Positions 52,595 through 62,795 of a DNA stretch of 64,000 nucleotides are shown one piece after another (position 1 is the stretch's first letter; the number at the start of each line of letters is the position of its first letter). The stretch lies in assembly GCA_019635695.1 (NCBI GenBank), contig JAHBYZ010000002.1, positions 146,581-210,580 on the forward strand, given 5' to 3'. The notes beneath the pieces were generated by a model. It was not told where the DNA came from, made no database searches, and saw only the letters and a list, made by a program, of their open reading frames with translations. This stretch comes from Rhizobiaceae bacterium (GTDB lineage Bacteria > Pseudomonadota > Alphaproteobacteria > Rhizobiales > Rhizobiaceae). The translations under genes were made by a program, and so were the position numbers.

Positions 52595-53289
52595 AGCGCC
52601 GCGATCAGATCGGGCCTGCGCTCGGCCGTCAGCGCCAGCGCCTGCTCGTGCCGCCATTTTGCGATCTTGGCGTGATTCCCGGAGGTCAGGACGTCGGGGA
52701 TCATCCGGCCCTCGAATTCCTGCGGTCGCGTATAATGGGGATGCTCCAGCAGACCCGTTTCAAAGCTCTCCTCGCCAGCTGAAGCCTCATTACCCATGAC
52801 GCCGGGCAGCAGCCGCACCACGGCGTCGAGCAGCACGATCGCGGCCGCCTCGCCGCCGGACAGGATGTAGTCGCCGATCGACACCTCCTCCAGCGCCCGC
52901 GCCTCGATCAGCCGCTGGTCGACGCCCTCGAAGCGCCCACACAGGATGACCGCGCCCGGACCGGCGGCCAGCTCGCGCACCCGCGCCTGATTCAGCGGTT
53001 TTCCGCGCGGGCTCATCAGCAGTCGCGGGCGCGGGTCGCCGGGCGGCGATGCATGGTCGACGGCGCGTGCCAGCACGTCGGCGCGCATCACCATGCCGGC
53101 ACCGCCGCCGGCTGGCGTGTCGTCCACCGTGCGGTGCCGATCGCTCGCGAAATCGCGAATCTGCACCGTCTCCAGCGCCCATTGGCCCGCTTCAAGCGCC
53201 CGCCCGGCCAGCGAATGGCCGAGCGGACCCTTGGACATAGGCGGAAACATTTCCGGGTAGAGCGTCAGGACCGACGCGCGAAAGCTCAC
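52576..53289 (-). CDS. trmD: tRNA (guanine-37-N1)-methyltransferase
   Basis: This 237-residue SPOUT enzyme methylates G37 of tRNAs with G36. It has [92 protein letters not shown] and the knot region before it. The start is GTG 53289, overlapping the rimM stop by 4 bases. It ends overlapping the TSUP gene on the other strand. Confidence 0.97.
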   Translation of the reverse strand: MSFRASVLTLYPEMFPPMSKGPLGHSLAGRALEAGQWALETVQIRDFASDRHRTVDDTPAGGGAGMVMRADVLARAVDHASPPGDPRPRLLMSPRGKPLNQARVRELAAGPGAVILCGRFEGVDQRLIEARALEEVSIGDYILSGGEAAAIVLLDAVVRLLPGVMGNEASAGEESFETGLLEHPHYTRPQEFEGRMIPDVLTSGNHAKIAKWRHEQALALTAERRPDLIAALQPVTK

Positions 53290-53909
53290 CGGTTGCCCCC
53301 GGCGTCCTTCGGCCCGCGCGGCCGCCGTGAGGAGTCGAAACCAGCAGGCTTGCCGCCCTTGCGCTGCGGCTTCTCCGCCTGTGGCGGCGGCGCGTCGTCA
53401 TCGTCCACCAGCCCCGCCGCCACCGTGTCGATGCCGACGAAGCGCGCGCCGATGTCGACCACCGGCACCGCCGCTCTTGTAAACGGCACCAGCGCCGTGC
53501 GGCCGCCGGGAAACTCGACCTCCATGATGTCGCCGCCGCCGAAATCGTGGAACGCCGACACCTTTCCGATGGTCTGTGCGGTTTCGTCCTGCACGGCCAG
53601 CCCGATCAGGTCGGCGTGGTAGAACTCGCCTTCTTCGGTCTCGGCCAGCACCGAGCGGTCGACATGCAGCGCCGTGCCGTTCAGCGCCTCGGCGGCGGTG
53701 CGGTCGCCCACCTGCTTGAAGCGCACCACCACCACGCCCTTGGCCGGGCGCAGGTCGGCGATGTCGAAGCGGCGGCCATCCTTGTCGTAGAGCGGCCCGT
53801 AGTCGGCCAGCGCGGTCGGGTCGCCGGTGAAGGTCTTTACCCGAAGCTCGCCCTTGATGCCGTGCGCCGCGCCGATCACGGCCATCAGGATTGGGTTCCG
53901 GGGTTTCAT
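53286..53909 (-). CDS. rimM: 16S rRNA processing protein RimM
   Basis: This 207-residue ribosome maturation factor has the N-terminal RimM domain ([23 protein letters not shown]) and a PRC-barrel (about 95-175, with [53 protein letters not shown]). The C-terminal 40 residues are a charged tail ([20 protein letters not shown]). The start at 53909 follows AAGAGGTCTCC. It overlaps trmD by 4 bases. rpsP, usually upstream, is not present; xerC is the next gene and is divergent. Confidence 0.94.
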   Translation of the reverse strand: MKPRNPILMAVIGAAHGIKGELRVKTFTGDPTALADYGPLYDKDGRRFDIADLRPAKGVVVVRFKQVGDRTAAEALNGTALHVDRSVLAETEEGEFYHADLIGLAVQDETAQTIGKVSAFHDFGGGDIMEVEFPGGRTALVPFTRAAVPVVDIGARFVGIDTVAAGLVDDDDAPPPQAEKPQRKGGKPAGFDSSRRPRGPKDAGGNR

Positions 53910-54015
53910 GGAGACCTCTTGGGCAATCTTGGCGCCCGCTCGATAGCCGCGCCCACGTCGCACGGCAATTGTCGCCTTCATTCTATCATAACCGGCGCGC
54001 ACGCATCCTGCCTGC

Positions 54016-54972
<957 letters not shown>

Positions 54973-55028
54973 TTAGACACCGCCGCGGCTTAACCCTTTC
55001 GCCGCAATTGCGCCCTAGCCTTCGCGCC

Positions 55029-56087
55029 ATGCGTCGCGCCATTGCTCATGCCATCCCGTGGTTCGCCGGCCTCGTCGCCGCGGCAAACCTGCTGTTCCTG
55101 CTCGCCTTCGCGGCGACGCTGCTGTTTGCCACCGCGCAGGTCCGCGCCGAGGTGGCGTGCACGGGACAGGACCTGATCGCGAAGATGGCGGTGGAAGAGC
55201 CGGGCAAGCTCGCGGCGGTGCGCGCCGAGGCTGCCGCGGAGCCGAACGGGCATGGGCTGCTGTGGCGCGTCGAGAAGCCAGGCACCGCCCCGTCCTTCCT
55301 GTTCGGCACCATGCATATGAGCGACCCGCGTGTGACGAAGCTGCCGGCCGCTGCCGAGACGGCCTTCGGCTCCGCGACGTCGCTGGTGATCGAGACGACC
55401 GACGTGCTCGACCAGTCGAAGATCACGGAGGCGATGCTGACGCATCCGCATCTGATGATGTTCACCGACGACGGCTCGCTGCCCGCCCTGCTTTCGCCCG
55501 AAGATCGCGCGCTTGTGGAAGCTGCGCTCGCGGAGCGAGGGATTGCGCTGGCCGCTGTGCAGAAGATGAAGCCGTGGATCATCGCGGCGCTGGTAAGCCT
55601 TCCCGCCTGCGAACTGGCGCGCAAGTCGGCCGGCGAGCCGGTGCTCGACATCCTGCTGGCCGAGCGCGCCAAGGAACGGGGAATCGCGGTGCAGGGGCTG
55701 GAATCGATGGTCGACCAGCTCGAGGCGATGGCTTCGCTGCCGATGGAATTCCACGTGCGCGGCCTCGTCGACACGCTGAAGCTCGGCGACGGCATCGACG
55801 ACGTGATGGAAACGATGCTCGTGCTCTACGCCGCCGGTGACATCGCCGCCGTGTGGCCGTTCTTCCGCGCCGTTATGCCGGCGCAAACGGAAGGCGACGA
55901 GGCCGGATTTGCGGCCTTCCAGGAAGCGATGATCGTGTCGCGGAACAAAGTCATGTCCGAGGAGGCCGCACCCTACTTCGACGCCGGCGGCGCCTTCGTG
56001 GCGGTGGGCGCGCTGCACCTGCCGGGCGCGGACGGTCTGGTCGAACTGCTGCGGGCGAGCGGCTACACGGTCACGCGCGTCGAATAG
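55029..56087 (+). CDS. TraB/GumN family protein
   Basis: This 352-residue protein has an N-terminal membrane anchor (GLVAAANLLFLLAFAATLLFATAQVRA) and a TraB/GumN domain with LLWRVEKPGTAPSFLFGTMHMSDPRV, SLVIETTDVLD and GAFVAVGALHLPGADGLVELLRASGYTV. The GTxHxxD motif and the second GxxHL motif are the family's key residues and suggest a metallohydrolase. ATG 55029 is chosen; an upstream TTG at 55008 could add 7 residues. The function is unknown in bacteria outside a few plasmid systems. Confidence 0.88.
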   Translation: MRRAIAHAIPWFAGLVAAANLLFLLAFAATLLFATAQVRAEVACTGQDLIAKMAVEEPGKLAAVRAEAAAEPNGHGLLWRVEKPGTAPSFLFGTMHMSDPRVTKLPAAAETAFGSATSLVIETTDVLDQSKITEAMLTHPHLMMFTDDGSLPALLSPEDRALVEAALAERGIALAAVQKMKPWIIAALVSLPACELARKSAGEPVLDILLAERAKERGIAVQGLESMVDQLEAMASLPMEFHVRGLVDTLKLGDGIDDVMETMLVLYAAGDIAAVWPFFRAVMPAQTEGDEAGFAAFQEAMIVSRNKVMSEEAAPYFDAGGAFVAVGALHLPGADGLVELLRASGYTVTRVE

Positions 56088-56173
56088 GCCGTTACGGGCT
56101 GTGACCGCCCGTGACGGAACCCCTTGCCGCAGAGGCCGTTGAGCGGCCAGAAGTCTGCAAAGGGAGACGACCC

Positions 56174-56542
56174 ATGAACGACCGTCCCAATGAATTCGAC
56201 CCGCGCGATCCGCGCACGACGCTGGAGAGCCCGCATATCGCGCGTCCTTCCGATCCGCTTGCCTACGACCCGCTGAACCCGGTTCCGCCCGCGCCGCGCT
56301 CGAGCGCTCGCGCCGGCCTTGTCCTGCTTGCCATGGTGGCCGCGCTGTTCGTGATCGGCTTCATCGCCTTCTCCGGCTCGGGCGTCGACGAGAATCCGAC
56401 TGCCGGCATCCCACCGGCAAATCCCGATCAGGAACTGATTGTGCCGGGCAACAACGAGCCGGTGGCCCCGAATCCGGGTATGACCCAGCAGGAGGCTCCG
56501 GCCGCCGGGCCGCAGCAGCCGGCGACCGCCCCGGCAAACTAA
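56174..56542 (+). CDS. Single-pass membrane protein with Pro-rich tail
   Basis: This 122-residue protein has a charged N-terminus (residues 1-45, PNEFDPRDPRTTLESPHIARPSDPLAYDPLNPVPPAPRSS), one membrane segment (GLVLLAMVAALFVIGFIAFSG, about 48-68) and a Pro/Gln/Ala-rich tail likely in the periplasm. No family was recognised. ATG 56174 follows AGGGAGACG. A strong hairpin follows at 56581. Confidence 0.75.
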   Translation: MNDRPNEFDPRDPRTTLESPHIARPSDPLAYDPLNPVPPAPRSSARAGLVLLAMVAALFVIGFIAFSGSGVDENPTAGIPPANPDQELIVPGNNEPVAPNPGMTQQEAPAAGPQQPATAPAN

Positions 56543-56580
56543 GGCCAGCTTGCCCAGGCAACCAAGAGCAACAAGAAGAA

Positions 56581-56610
56581 GCGGCCGCCCAACGGGCGGC
56601 CGCTCTCGTT
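56581..56610. terminator. Bidirectional terminator hairpin
   Basis: GCGGCCGCCC and GGGCGGCCGC form a perfect 10-bp stem with a 3-base loop. It lies between the convergent ends of the Pro-rich membrane protein gene and asd. TCTCGTTCTC follows on the + strand and CTTCTTCTTG on the minus strand, so each side has a moderate T-rich tail. Confidence 0.65.
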
Positions 56611-56632
56611 CTCGCGGGCCTCAAAGAAGCTG

Positions 56633-57667
56633 TCAGGCCGCCTTGGCACGGGGTGCGATCAGCCCGCGTGCGACCAGCAGTTCGGCGATCTGCACGGCGT
56701 TCAGCGCGGCGCCCTTGCGCAGATTGTCCGACACCACCCACATATTGAGGCCGTTGTCGACGGTGGAATCCTCGCGGATGCGCGAGATGTAGGTGGCGTC
56801 CTCGCCGGCCGATTCGAGCGGCGTGACGTAGCCGCCGTTCTCGCGCTTGTCGATGACGAGGCAGCCCGGTGCATTGCTCAGGATCTCGCGCGCCTCGTCC
56901 GCCGTGATCGGCTTCTCGAACTCGACGTTGATCGCCTCCGAATGGCCGATGAATACCGGCACGCGCACGCAGGTTGCCGTCACCTTGATCTTCGGGTCGA
57001 GCATCTTCTTCGTCTCGGCCACCATCTTCCACTCTTCCTTGGTCGTACCGTCCTCCATGAAGACGTCGATGTGGGGAATGACGTTGAAGGCGATGCGCTT
57101 GGTGAACTTCTTGGCCTCGACCGGATCGGCGACGAACACGGCGCGCGTCTGCGTGAACAGCTCGTCCATGCCTTCCTTGCCGGCGCCGGACACCGACTGG
57201 TAGGTCGCCACCACGACACGCTTGATGGTCGCGGCGTCATGCAGCGGCTTCAGGGCCACTAGCATCTGCGCGGTCGAGCAGTTCGGGTTGGCGATGATGT
57301 TGCGCTTGCGGAAACCGTCGATGGCGTCCGCATTCACTTCCGGCACGATCAGCGGCACATCCTGATCGTAGCGCCAGGCCGACGAATTATCGATGACGAC
57401 GCAACCCTGCTTGCCGATCTTCGGCGACCACTCCTTCGACACGTTGCCGCCGGCCGACATCAGGCAGATGTCGACGTCGGAGAAGTCGAAGCCTTCCAGC
57501 GCCTTCACCTTCAGCGTGCGGTCGCCGTAGGACACCTCAGTGCCGAGCGAACGGCGCGACGCCAGCGGAATGACCTCATCGGCGGGAAAGCCGCGTTCCT
57601 CGAGAATGTTGAGCATTTCGCGCCCGACATTGCCGGTGGCGCCGACGACTGCGATTCTGAAACCCAT
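56633..57667 (-). CDS. asd: Aspartate-semialdehyde dehydrogenase
   Basis: This 344-residue enzyme makes aspartate semialdehyde for Lys, Met and Thr and for diaminopimelate. It has the NADP motif GATGNVGREMLNILEERGF at the N-terminus, the nucleophile NPNCSTAQM (Cys near residue 133) and GHSEAINVEFEKP. Length is typical. Upstream lies a GC-rich hairpin region and a possible 38-codon gene. Confidence 0.96.
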   Translation of the reverse strand: MGFRIAVVGATGNVGREMLNILEERGFPADEVIPLASRRSLGTEVSYGDRTLKVKALEGFDFSDVDICLMSAGGNVSKEWSPKIGKQGCVVIDNSSAWRYDQDVPLIVPEVNADAIDGFRKRNIIANPNCSTAQMLVALKPLHDAATIKRVVVATYQSVSGAGKEGMDELFTQTRAVFVADPVEAKKFTKRIAFNVIPHIDVFMEDGTTKEEWKMVAETKKMLDPKIKVTATCVRVPVFIGHSEAINVEFEKPITADEAREILSNAPGCLVIDKRENGGYVTPLESAGEDATYISRIREDSTVDNGLNMWVVSDNLRKGAALNAVQIAELLVARGLIAPRAKAA

Positions 57668-57764
57668 GATATTCCCTTTCCTTGCCCTCTCCGCCCGTTG
57701 GCCCGGCGACTTGCCGGGTTTCCCCCGAGCCTGACCCGGGGAGAGGGACGAGCGGCCGAGGAAG
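57668..57764 (-). repeat. GC-rich inverted-repeat region upstream of asd
   Basis: CCCTCTCC near 57689 and GGAGAGGG at 57740-57747 are perfect inverted arms, and CCCGGCGACTTGCCGGG between them forms a second hairpin. The pattern looks like a REP-type or structured leader element. No promoter could be assigned with confidence. Confidence 0.4.
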
Positions 57765-57765
57765 G

Positions 57766-57882
57766 TCAGACCGCGGTGGCGGTCGTTTTGGCCGAAGTTT
57801 TCTTGGTGGAGCGTGCGCGACCGGTCCCGCCGGCATTGCCGGTCGAGGTCAGGGCGAGGAAGGCCAGCAGCAGGCCGCGCAT
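57766..57882 (-). CDS. 38-residue basic small protein
   Basis: The ORF starts at ATG 57882 after a GGAGAGACTTG site and encodes 38 residues. The start is hydrophobic (MRGLLLAFLALTSTGNAGG) and the rest is a Lys/Thr/Ala-rich tail (STKKTSAKTTATAV). A small basic secreted or membrane-associated peptide is possible. The asd gene follows 98 bases later. It is short, and its reality needs expression data. Confidence 0.4.
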   Translation of the reverse strand: MRGLLLAFLALTSTGNAGGTGRARSTKKTSAKTTATAV

Positions 57883-57980
57883 CAAGTCTCTCCGCGCGCC
57901 ATCGGCACGCCTTGCAAAATCGTGCCGGCTTTTACGCGCTTTGCGGCGCGAGTCAATCGCGGGGCAGTCGGCGGGCGGTC

Positions 57981-59168
57981 TTACAGGGCAGGCTCGGACG
58001 CTATATATGCCTCTATGACGGCATCGATGTCTTGGATCCGGGTGTCCCAAGGCACGATTCCGATCCTCAGATCGTCGTCCCACGCATTGCGGTTGAGCGG
58101 CACGATCGAACCTATGGAGAAGCCGGGCTCGATCTCGGCCTGCCCATACCCACTTGGCGAAGGATCGAACGAGCGCGCCGCCTTCATGGCGTCCTTCGCG
58201 CTTTCGGCGAAGATGAAGCCCCTGTTGTCGGCGCTCAAATGTCCCTCCGGGAAGGCGTGATCCACAAGGCAGTAATAGTGACCGGAGCCTTCGCCCGCCT
58301 CTGCAATGGGCAGCACCGTCCGCTTGGCGGATATGACGTCAAGCGAGAAATATCCGGTCTTGATGTCGAACGTCGACTTTGAAGGCCACTCGAGATCGGC
58401 GATCACCTCATCCATCTCTGCCGCGGCCCGCTGCCAGCTTGGCGCGTTGTCATGCAACCACCCTTGCAGACACAGATTTCTCGCCATCGATGACGTCAGC
58501 TTCGAGGCTTGCCTCAACTTCTCTATCTGGACGCCAACACGGCGCAGGTCACGGACCGTCTCGACCTGGTAGAGCTTCTCGCGCTGTGGCGTCATCATGT
58601 CGGCCGCGACGTCCGCGTCGATGCCGAAATCTGCGGCCGCACGCACAAAATCGGTGACGGTCCGGATGGCATGGTCGTAGGCCCTTTCGACCGATTGGGG
58701 CGTGAGTGTTCCGGTCTCGACCTCAATGAAGGGCGCATGGAATGCGAGCCGTGACGTAATGTCGATGGAACGCGCGAACGGTTCGCTTCCTTCCTCGCCA
58801 TAAGCCGACCCGCCAAGGAAAGCGATTGCGCAGGCAGAAAGGCAATTGACGCCGGGAGCCAACGTAGTCCGGACCTTCCTCTCCTTGATGAGCCTCGCCA
58901 GTGCGAGCCCTTCCCGATAGTCGCCGCCGGTGCTGTTCAGGAAAACGATCGCCGAGTCGTCCTCCTCAATCAGCGAAGCCAGCTTCTGCACATCTCCCCG
59001 TCTGATCTTTCCCGACAGCTCAATCCTGGTAAGGTCGGACCACCCGTCGGAGACGGTGCCCGCCCTGATTATCTCGGCGGCGCAACCGGGCGACGTCCAT
59101 GTCATCACCACACCGGCCGCCGCGGCGATGATCCACTCCGAACGGAGCCATTGAGCAAAAATGGACAT
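57981..59168 (-). CDS. ClpP/SppA-like serine protease domain protein with signal
   Basis: This 395-residue protein has an N-terminal signal or anchor (EWIIAAAAGVVMTWTSPGCAA), then a ClpP-crotonase-like domain: IELSGKIRRGDV, LNSTGGDYREGLALARLI (about 77-94) and GVNCLSACAIAFLGG, where S111 matches the ClpP nucleophile and H at RLAFHAPF (about 145) is the likely base. The C-terminal 170 residues match no domain that I know. The base composition looks lower in GC than the neighbours. It may be an envelope protease or an inactive relative; the Asp of a triad is not certain. Confidence 0.78.
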   Translation of the reverse strand: MSIFAQWLRSEWIIAAAAGVVMTWTSPGCAAEIIRAGTVSDGWSDLTRIELSGKIRRGDVQKLASLIEEDDSAIVFLNSTGGDYREGLALARLIKERKVRTTLAPGVNCLSACAIAFLGGSAYGEEGSEPFARSIDITSRLAFHAPFIEVETGTLTPQSVERAYDHAIRTVTDFVRAAADFGIDADVAADMMTPQREKLYQVETVRDLRRVGVQIEKLRQASKLTSSMARNLCLQGWLHDNAPSWQRAAAEMDEVIADLEWPSKSTFDIKTGYFSLDVISAKRTVLPIAEAGEGSGHYYCLVDHAFPEGHLSADNRGFIFAESAKDAMKAARSFDPSPSGYGQAEIEPGFSIGSIVPLNRNAWDDDLRIGIVPWDTRIQDIDAVIEAYIASEPAL

Positions 59169-59290
59169 AGCATCCTCCCGTAAACGGGAAGCTTAGCCAA
59201 TTGGGATACGGTTGGCACCCGCTGAGGAAATCGGGCCGTTGACACCGGGCCCCGCCGGGACAAACCTCCGTCACAAGCGGCGGAGGGCGC

Positions 59291-60037
59291 ATGAACGGCG
59301 AGGTCATCTATTTCGACGCGGAGCGCGGCACTGGCTTCATCGCCGGGCGCGACGGCAACCGCTATGTCTTCGACCGCGCCGACATCGTTGGCGCCGAGCG
59401 GCTGGCCAAGGGCGCGGCGGTGGACTTCACCATCGACGAAGACCGCGCACGGGCGGTGGCGCCGCTCGTCCAGCGCGGTTCGCGCGTGCTGGAGCGGCAG
59501 GCGGCCGCGCCATCGGCCGGCTCGGTGCCTTCGGTGAGCGGGTCGCTCGCCGAGGTCGACGGTGCCGGGTTTCAGGGAGACATGCAGGACGACGGCGATG
59601 GACTCGGCCTGTTCGCCTATTTCCGCCGCTGCGTCACGACGAACTACGCCGGGTTCAGCGGCCGCGCACGGCGCAAGGAATTCTGGGCCTTCGCGCTGTT
59701 CTCCGTCATTGTGGTCACGATAATTGCCCTGGCGGGCATCGCCCTCGACTTCGCCGCCGGCAACATGAAGCAGATCGCCTCCGATGCCGACTTTTCGGCC
59801 GGCGGCGGCCCGTGGATCACCGCGGTGCTCGCCGGCTTCAGCTGGCTTGCCCTGATCATCCCGTCGATCGCGGTGACGGTGCGCCGCATCCACGACATCG
59901 GGTTGTCGGGGTGGTTCTGGTTCCTGACCTTCGTTCCGTCGGTCGGTTCTCTGATTATCCTGGTCTTCACTTTGATCCCCAGCCAGCGGCACCCAAACAA
60001 ATGGGGACCGATTCCGGCGGGCGTCGCGCGCGACTGA
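59291..60037 (+). CDS. Fusion of cold-shock-like domain and DUF805
   Basis: This 248-residue protein begins with a CSD-like beta-barrel (MNGEVIYFDAERGTGFIAGRDGNRYVFDRADIV, about 1-60, with GEVIYFDAERGTGFI as the RNP-like strand). The C-terminal part (about 105-245) is DUF805, with RARRKEFWAFALFSVIVVT, IIPSIAVTVRRIHDIGLSGWFWFLTFVPSVGSLIILVF and about four membrane segments. DUF805 proteins are small membrane proteins, so the fusion puts a nucleic-acid-binding fold at the membrane. ATG 59291 follows GGAGGGCGC. It is divergent from the ClpP-like gene. Confidence 0.85.
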   Translation: MNGEVIYFDAERGTGFIAGRDGNRYVFDRADIVGAERLAKGAAVDFTIDEDRARAVAPLVQRGSRVLERQAAAPSAGSVPSVSGSLAEVDGAGFQGDMQDDGDGLGLFAYFRRCVTTNYAGFSGRARRKEFWAFALFSVIVVTIIALAGIALDFAAGNMKQIASDADFSAGGGPWITAVLAGFSWLALIIPSIAVTVRRIHDIGLSGWFWFLTFVPSVGSLIILVFTLIPSQRHPNKWGPIPAGVARD

Positions 60038-60040
60038 GGG

Positions 60041-60670
60041 TCAGAGCTTCTCCAGCTTGCGCAGCACCTTTTCCAGTCGCGCCCGCTTGGCGGGCTGGCC
60101 GATGCCGTCGAGCCGGTGGCGCACGACCTCCGCCAGCTCGGCAGGGTTGTTCGCCGTGGCCGCCGCCAGCGCGAATTCCGCATACATCGGCGTCTGGTTG
60201 ACCGCGCTGGTGCGCAGCGCCGCCATCATCCGCTCCCATGCGAAGCGCCCGGTGCCCGGACGCGCGGCGAGCTTCGCGAGCATCGACATCGTCCTGTCCA
60301 TGGCGATCACCGAGCTGCGATCCGCGGCGTCGAGGATCGCCGCCAGATGCGTCGCGATGAAATCCGGCTCGGTCCGGGCCAGCGTGTCGAGAGCGCAAAG
60401 CGCGCCCCAGATCATCCGGTTGTCGCGCTCCTGCAGCAGGGCGACGAAGCCGTCGCGGTGCGGCGCGATCAGCTCCGGCCGCCTGTCGCCGATCTCGTAG
60501 AGAACCTTGATCGCGTCGTGGCGAATCGGTTTCGGGCCGCGCATCGCGCCCGCCGCCAGTTCGGCGACGGCGGCAGCGTCGCCGCTTCCGGCGAGCTGCG
60601 CCGCAAGCTCTTGGTTCGGCACCTCGTCGTTGCGGCCGAGAGCCGAGGCGAGGCGCAGCAGGACGCTCAT
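60041..60670 (-). CDS. HEAT-like repeat protein of unknown function
   Basis: This 209-residue all-helical protein has repeated helical pairs, for example AIKVLYEIGDRRPELIAPHRDGFVALLQERDNRMIWGALCALDTLARTEPDFIATHLAAILDAAD, typical of HEAT/armadillo repeats that bind proteins. No signal or membrane segment is seen. It ends 3 bases from the convergent CSD-DUF805 stop and is 19 bases downstream of leuB, so cotranscription with leuB is likely. The partner is unknown. Confidence 0.7.
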   Translation of the reverse strand: MSVLLRLASALGRNDEVPNQELAAQLAGSGDAAAVAELAAGAMRGPKPIRHDAIKVLYEIGDRRPELIAPHRDGFVALLQERDNRMIWGALCALDTLARTEPDFIATHLAAILDAADRSSVIAMDRTMSMLAKLAARPGTGRFAWERMMAALRTSAVNQTPMYAEFALAAATANNPAELAEVVRHRLDGIGQPAKRARLEKVLRKLEKL

Positions 60671-60689
60671 GCGGCGCCCCTACCCACCG

Positions 60690-61802
60690 TCAGGCGGACA
60701 ACGCCCGGAACTTGGCGATCACCGCGTCGCCCATCGCCGTCGTGCCGACTTCCTTCATGCCGGGCGAGGTGATGTCCTTGGTGCGATAGCCCTCGTCAAG
60801 CACGGCAGAGATCGCCGCTTCCAGCCTGTCCGCCTCCGCGATCATCCCGAAGGAGTAGCGCAGGCACATGGCGAAGGACGCGATCATGGCGATCGGATTG
60901 GCGATGCCCTGGCCGGCGATGTCGGGCGCCGAGCCGTGCACCGGCTCGTACAGCGCCTTGCGGCTGCCGGTCTTGGCGTCCGGCGCACCTAGGGAAGCGG
61001 ACGGCAGCATGCCGAGCGAGCCGGTCAGCATCGCCGCCACGTCCGACAGCATGTCGCCGAACAGATTGTCGGTGACGATCACGTCGAACTGCTTGGGCCA
61101 GCGCACGAGCTGCATGCCGCCGGCATCCGCCAGCATGTGGGTCAGCTCGACGTCGGAATAGCGCGCCTTGTGGGTGGCGGTCACCACCTCGTTCCACAGC
61201 ACGCCCGACTTCATGACGTTGCGCTTTTCCATCGAGCAGACCTTGTTCTTGCGCGTGCGCGCCAGCTCGAAGGCGACGCCCGCGATGCGCTCGATCTCGA
61301 ACGTGTCGTAGACCTGCGTGTCGATGCCCCGCTTCTGGCCGTTGCCGAGATCGATGATCTCCTTCGGCTCGCCGAAATAGACGCCGCCGGTGAGCTCGCG
61401 CACGATCAGGATGTCGAGGCCCTCGACGACTTCCGGCTTGAGCGAGGACGAGGCGGCAAGTGCGGGATAGCAGATCGCCGGGCGCAGGTTGGCGAAGAGC
61501 TGCATGTCCTTGCGCAGCCGCAGCAGCCCGGCTTCCGGCCGCACTTCGTAGGGCACGCCGTCCCACTTCGGCCCGCCGACCGCACCGAACAGCACCGCGT
61601 CCGCAGCCATCGCCTTGGCCATATCGGCTTCCGAGATCGCCTTGCCGTGCGCGTCGTAGGCGCAGCCGCCGACCAGGCCTTCCTCAGTCTCGAAGCCGGC
61701 GCCCATTTCCGCGTTCATCATGGCGATCAGCTTCTTCACCTCCGCCATCGCCTCGGGGCCGATGCCGTCGCCGGCGAGGAGGAGGAGCTTGCGGGATGCC
61801 AT
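60690..61802 (-). CDS. leuB: 3-isopropylmalate dehydrogenase
   Basis: This 370-residue enzyme oxidises 3-isopropylmalate with NAD in leucine synthesis. It has [71 protein letters not shown] and [26 protein letters not shown] with the catalytic Lys/Asp region. The start at 61802 is chosen; the frame to 61865 is a shadow. leuD lies 1.2 kb upstream, separated by a secreted protein and a DUF2798 protein. Confidence 0.97.
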   Translation of the reverse strand: MASRKLLLLAGDGIGPEAMAEVKKLIAMMNAEMGAGFETEEGLVGGCAYDAHGKAISEADMAKAMAADAVLFGAVGGPKWDGVPYEVRPEAGLLRLRKDMQLFANLRPAICYPALAASSSLKPEVVEGLDILIVRELTGGVYFGEPKEIIDLGNGQKRGIDTQVYDTFEIERIAGVAFELARTRKNKVCSMEKRNVMKSGVLWNEVVTATHKARYSDVELTHMLADAGGMQLVRWPKQFDVIVTDNLFGDMLSDVAAMLTGSLGMLPSASLGAPDAKTGSRKALYEPVHGSAPDIAGQGIANPIAMIASFAMCLRYSFGMIAEADRLEAAISAVLDEGYRTKDITSPGMKEVGTTAMGDAVIAKFRALSA

Positions 61803-61916
61803 GGTCGCGCCTTTCGTACGGGAAATCTCGGGCGCGTTGCTAGACGCGGCAGCGGCGCGATGCAAGCCGGAATCACGCCCGGTCGCGTTGGAGCGGACAG
61901 GGCGCGCAGCGCTCAG

Positions 61917-62738
61917 TCAGCGCCGGAGCGCACCGGTCATCGCGTCGCGTACGTCTTCCGGCCACTTGGCCGCAGGCGGCCAGGCATTCGGCGTATCGCC
62001 CTCGGTCTGCTGGGCGAAGTAGAGTTTGCGCCCGCGCTTGTCGATCGCCATGAAGCTGTTGCCGCCGCCGCAAGCGTGCGGGATGCAGCCATCCGACCAG
62101 ATCACGCCGGACTTCAGCGTTTCGGGAGCGCCGCCGACGACGAGACCGGTCGCGACCGATTCGAGATCGCCTCCGAGCAGCTTCTCCGCGGCGGCATAGA
62201 CCGCTTCGTTTCGGAACGTGTCGAGCATGTGCTCGACCGCCGTCGGATCGAGGTCGGACCAGCCGGTATCGGCCTGCGGCTTGTAGGTCAGGAGGCCGGC
62301 AAGTCCGTAGCGCTCCGTCGGCGACCAGGTGACGACGTCGGCGCTGGCGCCGGGCAGGAGATAGGGGACGAAGTAGATCTGGCTCGGCGTCACCGCCGGA
62401 GAGGGCGCACCGCAATCCTCTCCGACATAGTCGCTGTCGATTTCGCTGCCGTTCTTCCATACGATCAGGGTGCCCGGAGGACAGGCATTGCCGCCGTCGC
62501 CGACGGAGATCAGCGCCACCTTGGAACCGCCGACCTCGACCTCCCGGTCGAAGGAGACGAAGTAGTTCGAGGCGAGCAGCTGCCCGTCGAAGGCGATCTC
62601 CTTTTCACCCGTATCCGTCTCGGTGATGGTGATCGTGCCGCCCTCGAAGGAATGTTTCTCCGGTTCCGCCGTCTGCGCGAATGCCGGAATGCCGCTCACG
62701 GCAAGGGCGAGTGCGGCAAGAATGAGGGGTCTGTGCAT
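61917..62738 (-). CDS. Secreted protein of unknown function
   Basis: This 273-residue protein has a Sec signal (HRPLILAALALAVSGIPAFA, cut near residue 21). The mature part holds FDGQLLASNYFVSFDREVEVGGSKVALISVGDGGNACPPG and SDGCIPHACGGGNSFMAIDKRGRKLYFAQQ, with about four Cys. No family was recognised. It lies between leuB and leuD, which is unusual, and may be cotranscribed with either. A catalytic role is not supported. Confidence 0.75.
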   Translation of the reverse strand: MHRPLILAALALAVSGIPAFAQTAEPEKHSFEGGTITITETDTGEKEIAFDGQLLASNYFVSFDREVEVGGSKVALISVGDGGNACPPGTLIVWKNGSEIDSDYVGEDCGAPSPAVTPSQIYFVPYLLPGASADVVTWSPTERYGLAGLLTYKPQADTGWSDLDPTAVEHMLDTFRNEAVYAAAEKLLGGDLESVATGLVVGGAPETLKSGVIWSDGCIPHACGGGNSFMAIDKRGRKLYFAQQTEGDTPNAWPPAAKWPEDVRDAMTGALRR

Positions 62739-62795
62739 TTTCTGGTCTCCGGTCCGGACCAGACTGCCATGCGGCGAAAACGATGTCAGCCCGGT

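Noticed and set aside
56089..56117. Hairpin after the TraB/GumN gene
   Set aside because: A 10-bp near-perfect stem (CCGTTACGGG/CCCGTGACGG) is present but lacks a T-run; too weak to call a terminator.
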